In this document: one piece after another, positions 1 through 7,589 of the stretch
How the letters are laid out: each line of letters opens with the position of its first letter
Position numbering within the stretch: position 1 is the stretch's first letter
Assembly: GCA_017620135.1 (NCBI GenBank)
Contig: JAFZQZ010000104.1
Location: 1-64,000 of the forward strand
From: Bacillota bacterium
GTDB taxonomy: Bacteria > Bacillota > Clostridia > Lachnospirales > Bianqueaceae
Length of the DNA: 64,000 bases
Direction of reading: 5' to 3'
Translations under genes and position numbers: made by a program
Notes under the pieces: model-generated
What the model was told of the DNA's origin: nothing
The model's input: the letters and a program-made list of their open reading frames with translations, nothing else
Databases searched by the model: none

Positions 1-72
1 CAGGAGATTCTGTCACTATCGGACACCTTAAAACAGATTGCAAGGGAACAAAGAGATCTGATGGCGGCCTGA
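1..72 (+). CDS. C-terminal end of an unidentified protein (partial)
   Basis: Frame 1 is open from the window edge to a TGA at 70-72 and encodes 23 residues ending in EQRDLMAA. The stretch is rich in Q, E, R and L, as in the last helix of a regulator or resolvase, but it is too short to identify. It points towards ftsH, which lies on the other strand, so the two genes would be convergent. It could also be a chance open frame. Confidence 0.3.
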   Translation, partial: QEILSLSDTLKQIAREQRDLMAA

Positions 73-157
73 TCAACGCTCACCTTTCGCAACCAAACAT
101 GACCTAAAGGAATTTACACACAAATTTGGACTTGACTTTCATGAAGTATGGATACAT

Positions 158-199
158 GTCAAAAGGGACAAAAAATGCAAATATGAAAAAAAGTAGTCC
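158..199. repeat. 42-bp dispersed intergenic repeat, copy A
   Basis: This 42-bp stretch matches 30382-30423 with only two mismatches (positions 169 and 186). In copy A it is bounded by an inverted repeat: TCAAAAGGGAC at 159-169 and GTCCTTTTGA at 196-205. It lies just downstream of ftsH, and copy B lies just downstream of the rpiR-type gene, both genes on the minus strand. It contains no open reading frame. Its function is unknown; a 3' processing or termination element or a small mobile repeat are possibilities. Confidence 0.8.
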
Positions 200-207
200 T
201 TTTGAAC

Positions 208-241
208 AAGGGGCCATAGCACTGATTTGCTACAACCCCTT
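208..241 (-). terminator. Hairpin downstream of ftsH
   Basis: Arms 208-221 and 228-241 form a 14-bp stem with a 6-nt loop when read as minus-strand RNA. Three of the pairs are G-U in that strand and would be C/A mismatches in plus-strand RNA, which argues that the structure serves the minus-strand ftsH transcript. A T7 run follows about 20 nt later, inside the repeat at 158-199, so it is not a textbook terminator. The rest of 73-271 holds the repeat and nothing else I recognise. Confidence 0.5.
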
Positions 242-271
242 TATTCATTACGCCTATCGGCACATATTGCT

Positions 272-2236
272 TTATTCTGCCGGATCAGCCGGGGCAGGCT
301 CGGCTTCTGCCTCTGTAGGAACAGTCGGTTCGGCCTTTGCTGCCTCTTCTTCTGTCTCATCAACGGCTGGGGTTTCCTCTTTTGCCTCCGCGGCGGCTTG
401 CTCTTCTCCCATTCGTTTCAGAAGATCCATGAACTCTTCGCCGGTGATCGTCTCGTGATCGTAGAGGTAATTGGCCAGCGTGTTCAGTTCTTTCATGTGG
501 GTGCGAAGCAGGTTTTCTGCCCGTTCATACTGCGTGCGGACGACCTCGATCACTTTCTGATCGATGGCGGTAGAGGTATCCGGCGAGCAGGCCAGGGACG
601 CGTCTCCGCCCAGATACTGATTGCTGATCGTCTCCAGGGCAACCATACCGAATTCCTCGGTCATACCGAACCTGGTCACCATTGCGCGGGCCAGCTTGGT
701 CGCCTGCTCGATATCATTGGATGCACCGGTGGTGATGGAGTGGAAGATCAGATCTTCCGCGATCCGCCCGCCCGTCAGGGTAGCGATCTTGTTCTCGATC
801 TCTTCCTTGCTCATCAGGTTGTGCTCATCCTCGTCCACCTGCATGGTATAACCGAGGGCGCCTGAAGTACGTGGAATGATCGTGATCTTCGTAACCGGAG
901 CGGAATTCGACTGCAGCGCAGCGACCAACGCGTGGCCGGTCTCGTGATAAGCCACGATCCGCTTTTCCTTGTCCGTAAGGATCGCGTTCTTTTTCTGGTA
1001 ACCGGCAATGACGACTTCCACACTCTCCTCGAGGTCGGACTGTGTCACGAACTTACGGCCGGAACGGACCGCACGAAGCGCGGCTTCATTGATCATATTG
1101 GCGAGTTCCGCGCCGGAAGCGCCGACCGCCATCCGGGCGATCGCGTCGAAATCGACATTGTCGCCCATCTTTACTTTCTTGGCATGGACCTTCAGGATAT
1201 CCACACGGCCTTTCAGGTCCGGAAGTTCTACAGGAATACGACGGTCAAAACGGCCGGGACGCAGCAGCGCCGGATCCAGGCTGTCGGGACGGTTCGTCGC
1301 GCCGAGGATGATAACACCCTTACTGGCGTTGAAACCATCCATCTCGGAAAGCAGCTGGTTCAGTGTCTGTTCACGCTCATCATTGCCGCCGATCCCGGAT
1401 ATACCGTCACGTTTTTTACCGATCGTATCGATCTCATCAATAAAGACAATACAGGGTGCTTTCTCATTAGCCTGCTTAAACAGGTCACGTACTTTCGCCG
1501 CACCCATACCTACGAACATTTCTACGAAATCTGAACCGGTGATCGAGAAGAACGGAACATTCGCTTCTCCGGCGACTGCTTTGGCCAGCAGGGTCTTACC
1601 GGTACCCGGAGGGCCTACCAGCAAGGCGCCTTTCGGGATATTCGCGCCGATCTCAGCATAGCGTCCGGGATTGTGCAGGTAGTCAACGATTTCGGAAAGC
1701 AGTTCTTTCGCCTCGTCCTCTCCCGCGACATCCGAAAAACGGATACCGTCGGTCGACTGGACATAGACCTTCGCGTTGGACTTGCCGAAGGTCATCATAT
1801 TACCGCCGATGCCTTCGCCGCCCATTCGTTTCATAAATGTATTCATGAGCAGCCGTCCGACCACAAAGAAGATCAGGATCGGGACGATATAACCGATCAA
1901 AAGCGTCAGCCAGGGCGACGTCTCCTCTTCGATCGTCGCTGTAAACACAACACCGGCAGATTTCAATCTGTCGACCAGATCCGGGTCATCCATCAGGCCC
2001 GTCTTATAGTATTTCGTCGGATCAGCGGTGTCCGAGAAAAGAATCTGCTGCTCCTGGATCTCGACTTCCTTGATCTTGTTTTTTTCCAGCATGTTTAAAA
2101 ACTCCGAATAGGTCGTCTCCTCAAACTGACGCTGCATCAGCTTGGGCATGATGAACATATTCAGGATCAGCATCGATACGATAACAATGATCAGATAATA
2201 AATAATCGGCCGTTTGGGCGTCTTGATTTCTTCCAC
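272..2236 (-). CDS. ftsH: ATP-dependent zinc metalloprotease FtsH
   Basis: FtsH is a membrane-anchored AAA+ protease that degrades misfolded membrane proteins and short-lived regulators. Two membrane segments lie at about residues 11-30 and 109-130. They flank a small extracytoplasmic domain. The AAA+ module follows with Walker A GPPGTGKT (208-215), Walker B IVFIDEID (263-270) and the second region of homology ending GRFDRR. The zinc site is HETGH (431-435), with the third ligand Asp near 508. The last 45 residues are a Glu/Ala/Pro-rich tail of low complexity. The start is GTG at 2236, sharing a base with the TAG of the upstream MarR gene (TAGTG). An AAGGAAGGA sequence precedes it. The two genes are therefore likely translationally coupled. 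Length (654 aa) is normal for the family. Confidence 0.97.
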   Translation of the reverse strand: MEEIKTPKRPIIYYLIIVIVSMLILNMFIMPKLMQRQFEETTYSEFLNMLEKNKIKEVEIQEQQILFSDTADPTKYYKTGLMDDPDLVDRLKSAGVVFTATIEEETSPWLTLLIGYIVPILIFFVVGRLLMNTFMKRMGGEGIGGNMMTFGKSNAKVYVQSTDGIRFSDVAGEDEAKELLSEIVDYLHNPGRYAEIGANIPKGALLVGPPGTGKTLLAKAVAGEANVPFFSITGSDFVEMFVGMGAAKVRDLFKQANEKAPCIVFIDEIDTIGKKRDGISGIGGNDEREQTLNQLLSEMDGFNASKGVIILGATNRPDSLDPALLRPGRFDRRIPVELPDLKGRVDILKVHAKKVKMGDNVDFDAIARMAVGASGAELANMINEAALRAVRSGRKFVTQSDLEESVEVVIAGYQKKNAILTDKEKRIVAYHETGHALVAALQSNSAPVTKITIIPRTSGALGYTMQVDEDEHNLMSKEEIENKIATLTGGRIAEDLIFHSITTGASNDIEQATKLARAMVTRFGMTEEFGMVALETISNQYLGGDASLACSPDTSTAIDQKVIEVVRTQYERAENLLRTHMKELNTLANYLYDHETITGEEFMDLLKRMGEEQAAAEAKEETPAVDETEEEAAKAEPTVPTEAEAEPAPADPAE

Positions 2237-2673
2237 TAACTATTCCTTCCTTTCGAACAAAGATTGCGGTTGATCTTCTGTGCGATCTGACCCAGGACCT
2301 CCATCTCTTCCTGAGAGATGCTTTGGAAAATACAATCCATCAGCTCATTCTGACGCTGACAGGCAACACATAGAACTTCATCCGCTTTTTTCTCGATCGA
2401 CAAATGGACGATACGGCGATCCGCCGGATCAGCCCTGCCCGAGATATATTCTTTCTGATACAAAGAGTCCACCGCCTTGGAAACACTGGCCTTGGACATA
2501 TGCCTGGCCTGCGCGATCTCTCTGGCAGTATCCTTGCATTCGTTTTCCAGAAACAGTAATACCGATAGTTCAGCCGCACTCAGGCTGCACTCGTCGGCGA
2601 TCTCCACCAGCATCTGCCTGTATTTCTTCGCGATCCCTCGCGCGGAGCAGATCAACTCCATTGTATAATCCAT
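2236..2673 (-). CDS. MarR-family transcriptional regulator
   Basis: The protein has about 145 residues with the MarR winged-helix layout: an N-terminal dimer helix, the HTH around AREIAQARHMSKASVSKAVD, and the wing with DPADRR. I chose the ATG at 2671-2673 because GGAGG sits 7 nt upstream; a longer open frame reaches 2793 but has no ribosome site and runs through the promoter. The gene overlaps the ftsH start by one base. A regulator in front of ftsH suggests it controls its own operon, and a palindrome and promoter upstream support that. The ligand is unknown. Confidence 0.9.
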   Translation of the reverse strand: MDYTMELICSARGIAKKYRQMLVEIADECSLSAAELSVLLFLENECKDTAREIAQARHMSKASVSKAVDSLYQKEYISGRADPADRRIVHLSIEKKADEVLCVACQRQNELMDCIFQSISQEEMEVLGQIAQKINRNLCSKGRNS

Positions 2674-2697
2674 GTAGAACCTCCATGGTAGGAAACT

Positions 2698-2761
2698 GTT
2701 TACTGATAAACATTCTACTAAAGAAATATAGAAAGTCAATGTCCGAATTATGAATAATTCG
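2698..2761 (-). promoter_or_regulatory. Promoter and operators of the marR-ftsH operon
   Basis: Read on the minus strand, TTGACT (2734-2739) and TAGAAT (2712-2717) are spaced by 16 bp. Directly upstream of the -35 box lies an 18-bp near-perfect palindrome at 2744-2761 (8-bp arms CGAATTAT/ATAATTCG). A second, weaker palindrome (GTTTA-N4-TAAAC, 2698-2711) abuts the -10 box. The size and symmetry fit MarR-family operators, so autoregulation is likely (inference). Confidence 0.7.
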
Positions 2762-2784
2762 TAAAATCCAGAAGATAAAAGAAA

Positions 2785-2853
2785 AGAGCCCACACAGTAC
2801 CTCCACGCGAGTTCGCGAAGTGTGCCGAACGCTGGAGGTATAGTGTGGGCTCT
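2785..2853 (-). terminator. Two-tiered terminator with conserved loop (copy 1)
   Basis: An outer 11-bp stem (2785-2795 with 2843-2853) and an inner 8-bp stem (2798-2805 with 2833-2840) enclose a 27-nt loop. On the minus strand a T-rich run follows, so it ends the GH3 glucosidase transcript. The minus-strand loop contains TCGGCA, CGCGAA and CTCGC in order, and the same order occurs in the terminator at 22767-22838, whose stems are unrelated in sequence. See the finding on this motif. Confidence 0.85.
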
Positions 2854-2881
2854 TTTTGTTAAGTTTTTGTTTTAAGGAAAG

Positions 2882-5305
2882 TTATTTCACCAGTTTCAGT
2901 GCCATCCGGTAGACTCTCGTCGCGTTGATCTCCAGCTGTTTTCTGGAGACCTCACCGGCCTTCAAAGCGGCCAGGAGCGTCTTATAATCCTTCGGACTGC
3001 CGGGCATAAACAGATCGCCGCCGGCTGCCGCCACAAAGGAAGAAAGGGAAACCCGATGAGCCGCTTTGCCGGATCCCATCATCGAGACGACCCAGTCGGT
3101 CATGACGATTCCCTCATACCCCCACTCACTGCGCAGGATATCTTCCGTCAGATCCCGGCGTTCATTGGTATGGGTGCCGTTCAGCAGGTTATAGGAAGTC
3201 ATGAGCGCGTGCGGCTGAGAGGTCTTTACGCAGATCTCGAACCCTTTCAGATAGATCTCACGCATCGCGCGCTCACTGACATGAGAGTTATTGGTATAGC
3301 GCTGGAATTCCTGGTTGTTCGCCGCATAGTGCTTGATGGTCGTGCCACAGGTCGGATGCTTCTGCACTCCCTTTGTGATGCCTGCCGCGAATACGCCGCT
3401 GACCAGCGGGTCTTCGGAGAAATACTCGAAATTACGTCCGCACAGGATGCTGCGGTGGATGTTCAGCGCCGGTGCCAGCCAGAGATTTACACCGAACCGC
3501 TCCATCTCCGCACCGACGACGTCCCCGCACACTTCCGCTACTTCCGGATTCCAGCTCTGCGCGATGGCTGTTCCGATCGGAATGGCTGTGCAGTACTGAT
3601 CTTTTGTTTCCGCATTCTTCGGAGCTTTGGGCTGCAGAAGCTTCATGCCGATCAGGAAAGCCTTGGGCATCAGCGGCTCCATGCTCTCCGGAAGCATACC
3701 GGCTTCATTGTAGACTTTCTTTCCGTCTGTCTTGTAGATCTTGGTCAGGCGAAGACCGGCCGGGCCGTCTGCCATGACCATGGCAGGAATGCCTTTATCC
3801 TTAAACAGAGAAGCCGACTCTCCGGCTGCGCCGGCGACGGTCATGGAAGCGCTTCCGATGACGGAAAGTATGCCGCCCTTTGGATCGAACGCGCCGATGT
3901 TCATGTAGCAAAGCTCTTCATCGGTCATTTCGCTGAACAGAGGATCGATGGGTAGTTCCGGATCATAGGCGATCTCTTCGGTCTTGATCGAAGCAGGATC
4001 CAGTATAAGGATCGGTGTATCCACCGGCACAGCACTTTCCCAGGTGTTTTCCGGTTTCCAGTCTTCAAATCCGGGATCGCCCAGGGCATTTTTCACTTTA
4101 CGAACCACGATCTCTTCATCCAGAGAGATGACACCCGCGACCGAAGTATCACGGCTGCTGGTACCGGCTCGAAGGATATAGGGACCGGCTTCCAGTAAAT
4201 AAACCGCATCTTCCGCTAAGAAGGAAGCAAGGGAGGACATGTCGAAGGAAACGGTCACTTCCTCGGACGCGCCGGGCAGCAGTTCACCAGATTTCCTGAA
4301 ACCGGCCAGCACCTGATATGGCTGATCCAGTTTGCCCTGAGGTTTGGTCACATATATCTGGACCGTTTCCTTGCCGGCGAATTTTCCTGTGTTGGTCACC
4401 GGGACCGTCACTTCGACTTTTTCACCGTCCAGAGCTACTGAAGCTTTCCCCAGCTCGAATGTCGTATAGCCAAGGCCATAGCCAAAGGGGAATACCGGCT
4501 CCTTCGAAACGGTGTCGAAATACCGATAACCCACGTAAATACCTTCTTTATATTCGGTATCATCGGGATCGCCGAAAGTTCCTTCTTTGCAGTAATCGTC
4601 CCAGGCTGCCCAGGTCGTTGTAAGCTTGCCGGAAGGATAAGCTTTGCCAAGCAGGATCTGTCCGAGGATCAGTCCCTGTTCCACGCCCAACTGCGAAAGG
4701 ACCAGGATATTCTTCACTTCCGCGACCGGTGCCAGATCCACCGGACCTCCCACGTTCAGCACCAGCATGAACTTATCATACTTTTTGTTCAGTTTAAGAA
4801 TATCTCTTTTTTCGGTCTCGGTCAGCAGGATATCGCCTTCTACCGCCTGACGGTCGTTGCCTTCGCCACTGATCCGGGACAGAATATATACGGCTACATC
4901 CGCTTCCGCATCGAGCGGCAGATAGTAATCCGGCTCCGGCATAGCCAGACCCATACCTTCCATGATGGCCATGGTATGTTTCTTTCTGGCACGCTCCTTA
5001 ATATCCTGATAGAACTGGATCTCGGCCTGTTTGCGGACTTCGTCGTAGGCATCCAGCCATTCACCGCTGGTGATCTCGAAACCGACCTTCTTCAGACCTC
5101 TCTCCGCGTTGATCGAGAAGCGGGAATTGACTTCACCGGATCCTGTGCCGCCCTTGATGGTATAACGGGCTCCGCTTCCGTATAAGGCCAGCTTTCCTGC
5201 CTCTGTGAGCGGAAAATCCCCGTTGCTCTTCAAAAGCACGGTACATTCCGGCAGGTATTTTCTGATTTTTTTCAGATGTTCTCTCTCATAGGTGTAAAGT
5301 TCCAT
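2882..5305 (-). CDS. Glycoside hydrolase family 3 beta-glucosidase, permuted domain order
   Basis: This GH3 enzyme has 807 residues and no signal peptide, so it is probably a cytoplasmic glucosidase or related exo-glycosidase. The usual domain order is rearranged. The alpha/beta sandwich domain (with AYPSGKLTTTW and the FPFGYGLGYTTF stretch) and the fibronectin-like domain come first. The TIM barrel follows in the C-terminal half. It carries KHYAANNQE and the nucleophile motif GIVMTDW, with the Asp near residue 737. Reversed domain order is known for some rumen and gut clostridial GH3 enzymes (for example Ruminococcus albus and Butyrivibrio beta-glucosidases). The start ATG at 5303-5305 follows CAGGAGGAAGAG; a longer open frame to 5494 overlaps the DUF1292 gene and is unlikely. 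It lies 19 bp downstream of the DUF1292 gene. Confidence 0.92.
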   Translation of the reverse strand: MELYTYEREHLKKIRKYLPECTVLLKSNGDFPLTEAGKLALYGSGARYTIKGGTGSGEVNSRFSINAERGLKKVGFEITSGEWLDAYDEVRKQAEIQFYQDIKERARKKHTMAIMEGMGLAMPEPDYYLPLDAEADVAVYILSRISGEGNDRQAVEGDILLTETEKRDILKLNKKYDKFMLVLNVGGPVDLAPVAEVKNILVLSQLGVEQGLILGQILLGKAYPSGKLTTTWAAWDDYCKEGTFGDPDDTEYKEGIYVGYRYFDTVSKEPVFPFGYGLGYTTFELGKASVALDGEKVEVTVPVTNTGKFAGKETVQIYVTKPQGKLDQPYQVLAGFRKSGELLPGASEEVTVSFDMSSLASFLAEDAVYLLEAGPYILRAGTSSRDTSVAGVISLDEEIVVRKVKNALGDPGFEDWKPENTWESAVPVDTPILILDPASIKTEEIAYDPELPIDPLFSEMTDEELCYMNIGAFDPKGGILSVIGSASMTVAGAAGESASLFKDKGIPAMVMADGPAGLRLTKIYKTDGKKVYNEAGMLPESMEPLMPKAFLIGMKLLQPKAPKNAETKDQYCTAIPIGTAIAQSWNPEVAEVCGDVVGAEMERFGVNLWLAPALNIHRSILCGRNFEYFSEDPLVSGVFAAGITKGVQKHPTCGTTIKHYAANNQEFQRYTNNSHVSERAMREIYLKGFEICVKTSQPHALMTSYNLLNGTHTNERRDLTEDILRSEWGYEGIVMTDWVVSMMGSGKAAHRVSLSSFVAAAGGDLFMPGSPKDYKTLLAALKAGEVSRKQLEINATRVYRMALKLVK

Positions 5306-5324
5306 CTCTTCCTCCTGTTTTTGA

Positions 5325-5645
5325 TTATTCGACAAAGTCAAAAAATTCTTCACTGCGTTTCCGGAACAGTTCGAAAACCGCGTCGACTTCCGCCTGCGTC
5401 TCCAGGCCCACATAGGTCTCGGTATCCTGGTCCTCATCGGGTTCGACCCGATAGATCTCGACCTGTTCGATCGGCGAATCATCGCCGGCCACATACGGGA
5501 CGACTATGATATAATCCTTTTCCTGATATGAAACGACATCCAGCAATTCATACTGGACTTCATTTCCATTCGAGTCGGTCAGCTCCAGGAGCACCGGCTC
5601 TTCAGCCTCATCCTCCAGCGGCCGATTGTCAGGGTTTTTAGCCAT
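5325..5645 (-). CDS. DUF1292 (YrzB-like) protein
   Basis: This is a small acidic protein of 106 residues with the DUF1292 pattern: an LTDSNGNEVQYELLDVV opening, a short beta-rich segment (YIIVVPY), and an acidic end with EAEVDAVF-like helix. The function of this Firmicutes family is unknown. It starts with ATG at 5643-5645 behind GAAGGAG and is followed 19 bp later by the GH3 gene, so the two probably share a transcript. Elsewhere in Firmicutes the family usually sits near housekeeping genes rather than a glycosidase, so the pairing may be incidental. Confidence 0.85.
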   Translation of the reverse strand: MAKNPDNRPLEDEAEEPVLLELTDSNGNEVQYELLDVVSYQEKDYIIVVPYVAGDDSPIEQVEIYRVEPDEDQDTETYVGLETQAEVDAVFELFRKRSEEFFDFVE

Positions 5646-5686
5646 GATAAGCTTTCTCCTTCAATTGTATTTTGCGTTCGATTGAT

Positions 5687-5710
5687 ATACAATATATGGG
5701 TATATTGTAT
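5687..5710. promoter_or_regulatory. 24-bp palindrome between divergent genes
   Basis: A perfect inverted repeat of 10-bp arms (ATACAATATA / TATATTGTAT) with a 4-bp centre lies between the divergent DUF1292/GH3 and FkbM/YdcF pairs. The A/T-rich arms include sequences that resemble -10 boxes for either strand. It is a plausible operator for a regulator of both units; no regulator gene sits next to it. Confidence 0.5.
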
Positions 5711-5744
5711 CATATTCCGAGATCAAAGAAAAGAAAAGAATCCG

Positions 5745-6824
5745 ATGAAAAAGTACCCTTCCTCCGATGTCTGGCAGACACTGGCCGCTTCCCCAGGCCC
5801 TATCTTGCTTTACGGTACCGGTGACGGAGCGGATAAAATACTGAATGTCATGAAAGGCTATGACCTATGGCCCGCCGGTATCCTGGTCAGTGATGATTTT
5901 TACCGCGAACAGGTGTTTCGCGGCTTTACTGTCCGGCCGCTGTCTGAAATTCAAAAAATACCACAGCCTTTCACACTTGTCATCAGTTTCGGTTCCCATC
6001 TGCCTGTTCTGATCGAACGCATCAAGGATCTTGCCGCCCGTTTCCCGGTACTCATCCCTGACGTACCTGTCGCCGGCGAAGAACTGTTTGACCACGCTTT
6101 TTTCGAGACTCACGCGAGCGAGCTGGATGAGGCCAGAAATCTCATGGCAGATGATGCCTCCCGGGAAGTATTCAATCAGATGATCGATTATAAGCTCACG
6201 GGTGATCCCATTCCTCTTTTCGCATCCGCTTCGCCAAAGGAAGTCATTCTCCGGGAACTTTTTTCTCATCATCCGGACGAGATCCCTTCCTATATCGACT
6301 GCGGGGCCTATCGCGGCGATACGATCGAGGAATTCTTTCGTTATTTCCCTCACACCGATTATCAGATCACTGCGCTGGAACCGGATCCGGGAAGTTTCAA
6401 AAAGCTTCAGGCAGCTTTCGGCGCGGATCCGAAGATCCGCTTGATCCAGGCAGCGTGCGGGGAGATCCCGGGAGAACTTCCGCTGATCAAAGGACGAGGT
6501 CGGGGCGTTCATGCCGACCCGAACGGGACATCTGATGAAAAGACTGTCCGTGTCCCGCTCGTCCGGCTGGATGATCTTGATTTTCCTGTTCCACCCACCT
6601 ATCTGAAAATGGATATCGAAGGTCAGGAAAAAGAAGCTCTCCTCGGTGCCTCAAACCTCATCCGGACTTACCGTCCGCTGCTGAATATCGCGTGCTATCA
6701 CCGCAGTGCAGATCTGTTTGTCCTGCCAAAACTCATTCATGATCTATATCCCGGATACCGGATCTGTCTTAGACGTCACGACTGTTTCCCCTGCTGGGAT
6801 CTGAATCTTTACTGCATAATCTGA
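5745..6824 (+). CDS. FkbM-family methyltransferase
   Basis: The protein has 359 residues. The N-terminal half has a Rossmann-like opening (ILLYGTGDGADKIL) of the kind seen in FkbM proteins linked to sugar or polysaccharide modification. The C-terminal half is the FkbM SAM-dependent methyltransferase domain: YIDCGAYRGDTIEEFF (motif I), ITALEPDP, and YLKMDIEGQEKEALLG. The family usually O-methylates sugars or small molecules; the substrate here is unknown. I chose the ATG at 5745. Its ribosome site is weak (AAAGAA), and an upstream extension to 5682 would run through the palindrome. It is 13 bp ahead of the YdcF-type gene. Confidence 0.88.
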   Translation: MKKYPSSDVWQTLAASPGPILLYGTGDGADKILNVMKGYDLWPAGILVSDDFYREQVFRGFTVRPLSEIQKIPQPFTLVISFGSHLPVLIERIKDLAARFPVLIPDVPVAGEELFDHAFFETHASELDEARNLMADDASREVFNQMIDYKLTGDPIPLFASASPKEVILRELFSHHPDEIPSYIDCGAYRGDTIEEFFRYFPHTDYQITALEPDPGSFKKLQAAFGADPKIRLIQAACGEIPGELPLIKGRGRGVHADPNGTSDEKTVRVPLVRLDDLDFPVPPTYLKMDIEGQEKEALLGASNLIRTYRPLLNIACYHRSADLFVLPKLIHDLYPGYRICLRRHDCFPCWDLNLYCII

Positions 6825-6837
6825 AAGGATCTGTCTT

Positions 6838-7584
6838 ATGCTCGCTTTACTGATCAGTCTCTTTCTCGTTTTCCTTGGCGCTTTTATGTGTGTCCTTCCT
6901 TATGGGATCCGCATGCTTGGCATCCTGGTCATCTTCGCGGGGCTTTTGGTTTTCCTCGGCGGGTTTGCCTGTCCGGGACGTCGTCCGTCTAAAAAACGCA
7001 GAAATCTTGCGGCAGGGATCGCCGCCTTCACTGTGATCGCTATCCTGCTCCTGGATATCCCGATCATCCGGGATGCCCGTACGGATGCCCAGCCCGGCGC
7101 CGATTATCTGATCGTGTTCGGCGCGGGCCTGTTCGGTGATCAGCCGTCCCGCTCGCTGCGTGACCGTCTGGAAGCTGCCGTCCTGTACCTGGAAACTTCT
7201 CCGGATACCTGCGTCATCGTTTCCGGAGGAAAGGGATCGGATGAGGTCATCACAGAAGCTGAAGCCATGCGGACCTATTTGCTCCGTGCGGGCATTGAAG
7301 AAGACCGTATCCTTTTAGAGGACCGGTCCACTTCCACGAACGAGAATATTCAGTTTTCCAAAGAACTGCTCCAGTCAGAACTTGCCGGGACCGGTCACGA
7401 GATCGGTGATCTTTCTCTGGTCGTCATTTCCAGTGAATATCACCTGCACCGGATCCGTTACCTGGCAAAAAAAGCAGGCTTATCGGTACGCTGTATCGCG
7501 GCTCCGACAAGCCTGTGGTTTCTGAAACTGAATTATTTCATCCGGGAGATCCCGGCTATGGCCAAGTCGATCCTCTTCGACTGA
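6838..7584 (+). CDS. YdcF/SanA-like membrane protein (DUF218)
   Basis: Three hydrophobic segments in the first 80 residues are followed by a DUF218 domain: DYLIVFGAGLFGDQPSRSLRDRLEAA, of which the GAG and SRSLRDRL parts are diagnostic, then VSGGKGSDEVITEAEAM and STSTNENIQFS. Members of this family bind S-adenosylmethionine in one case (E. coli YdcF) or affect envelope barrier function (SanA), but the reaction is not established. It follows the FkbM gene by 13 bp, so they are likely co-transcribed. Its end faces the end of serS with a 5-bp gap and no terminator between them. Confidence 0.88.
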   Translation: MLALLISLFLVFLGAFMCVLPYGIRMLGILVIFAGLLVFLGGFACPGRRPSKKRRNLAAGIAAFTVIAILLLDIPIIRDARTDAQPGADYLIVFGAGLFGDQPSRSLRDRLEAAVLYLETSPDTCVIVSGGKGSDEVITEAEAMRTYLLRAGIEEDRILLEDRSTSTNENIQFSKELLQSELAGTGHEIGDLSLVVISSEYHLHRIRYLAKKAGLSVRCIAAPTSLWFLKLNYFIREIPAMAKSILFD

Positions 7585-7589
7585 AGTCT

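Noticed and set aside
158-199. Classifying the 42-bp repeat as a transposable element.
   Set aside because: No target-site duplication is visible, and the inverted-repeat boundary is present in only one copy.
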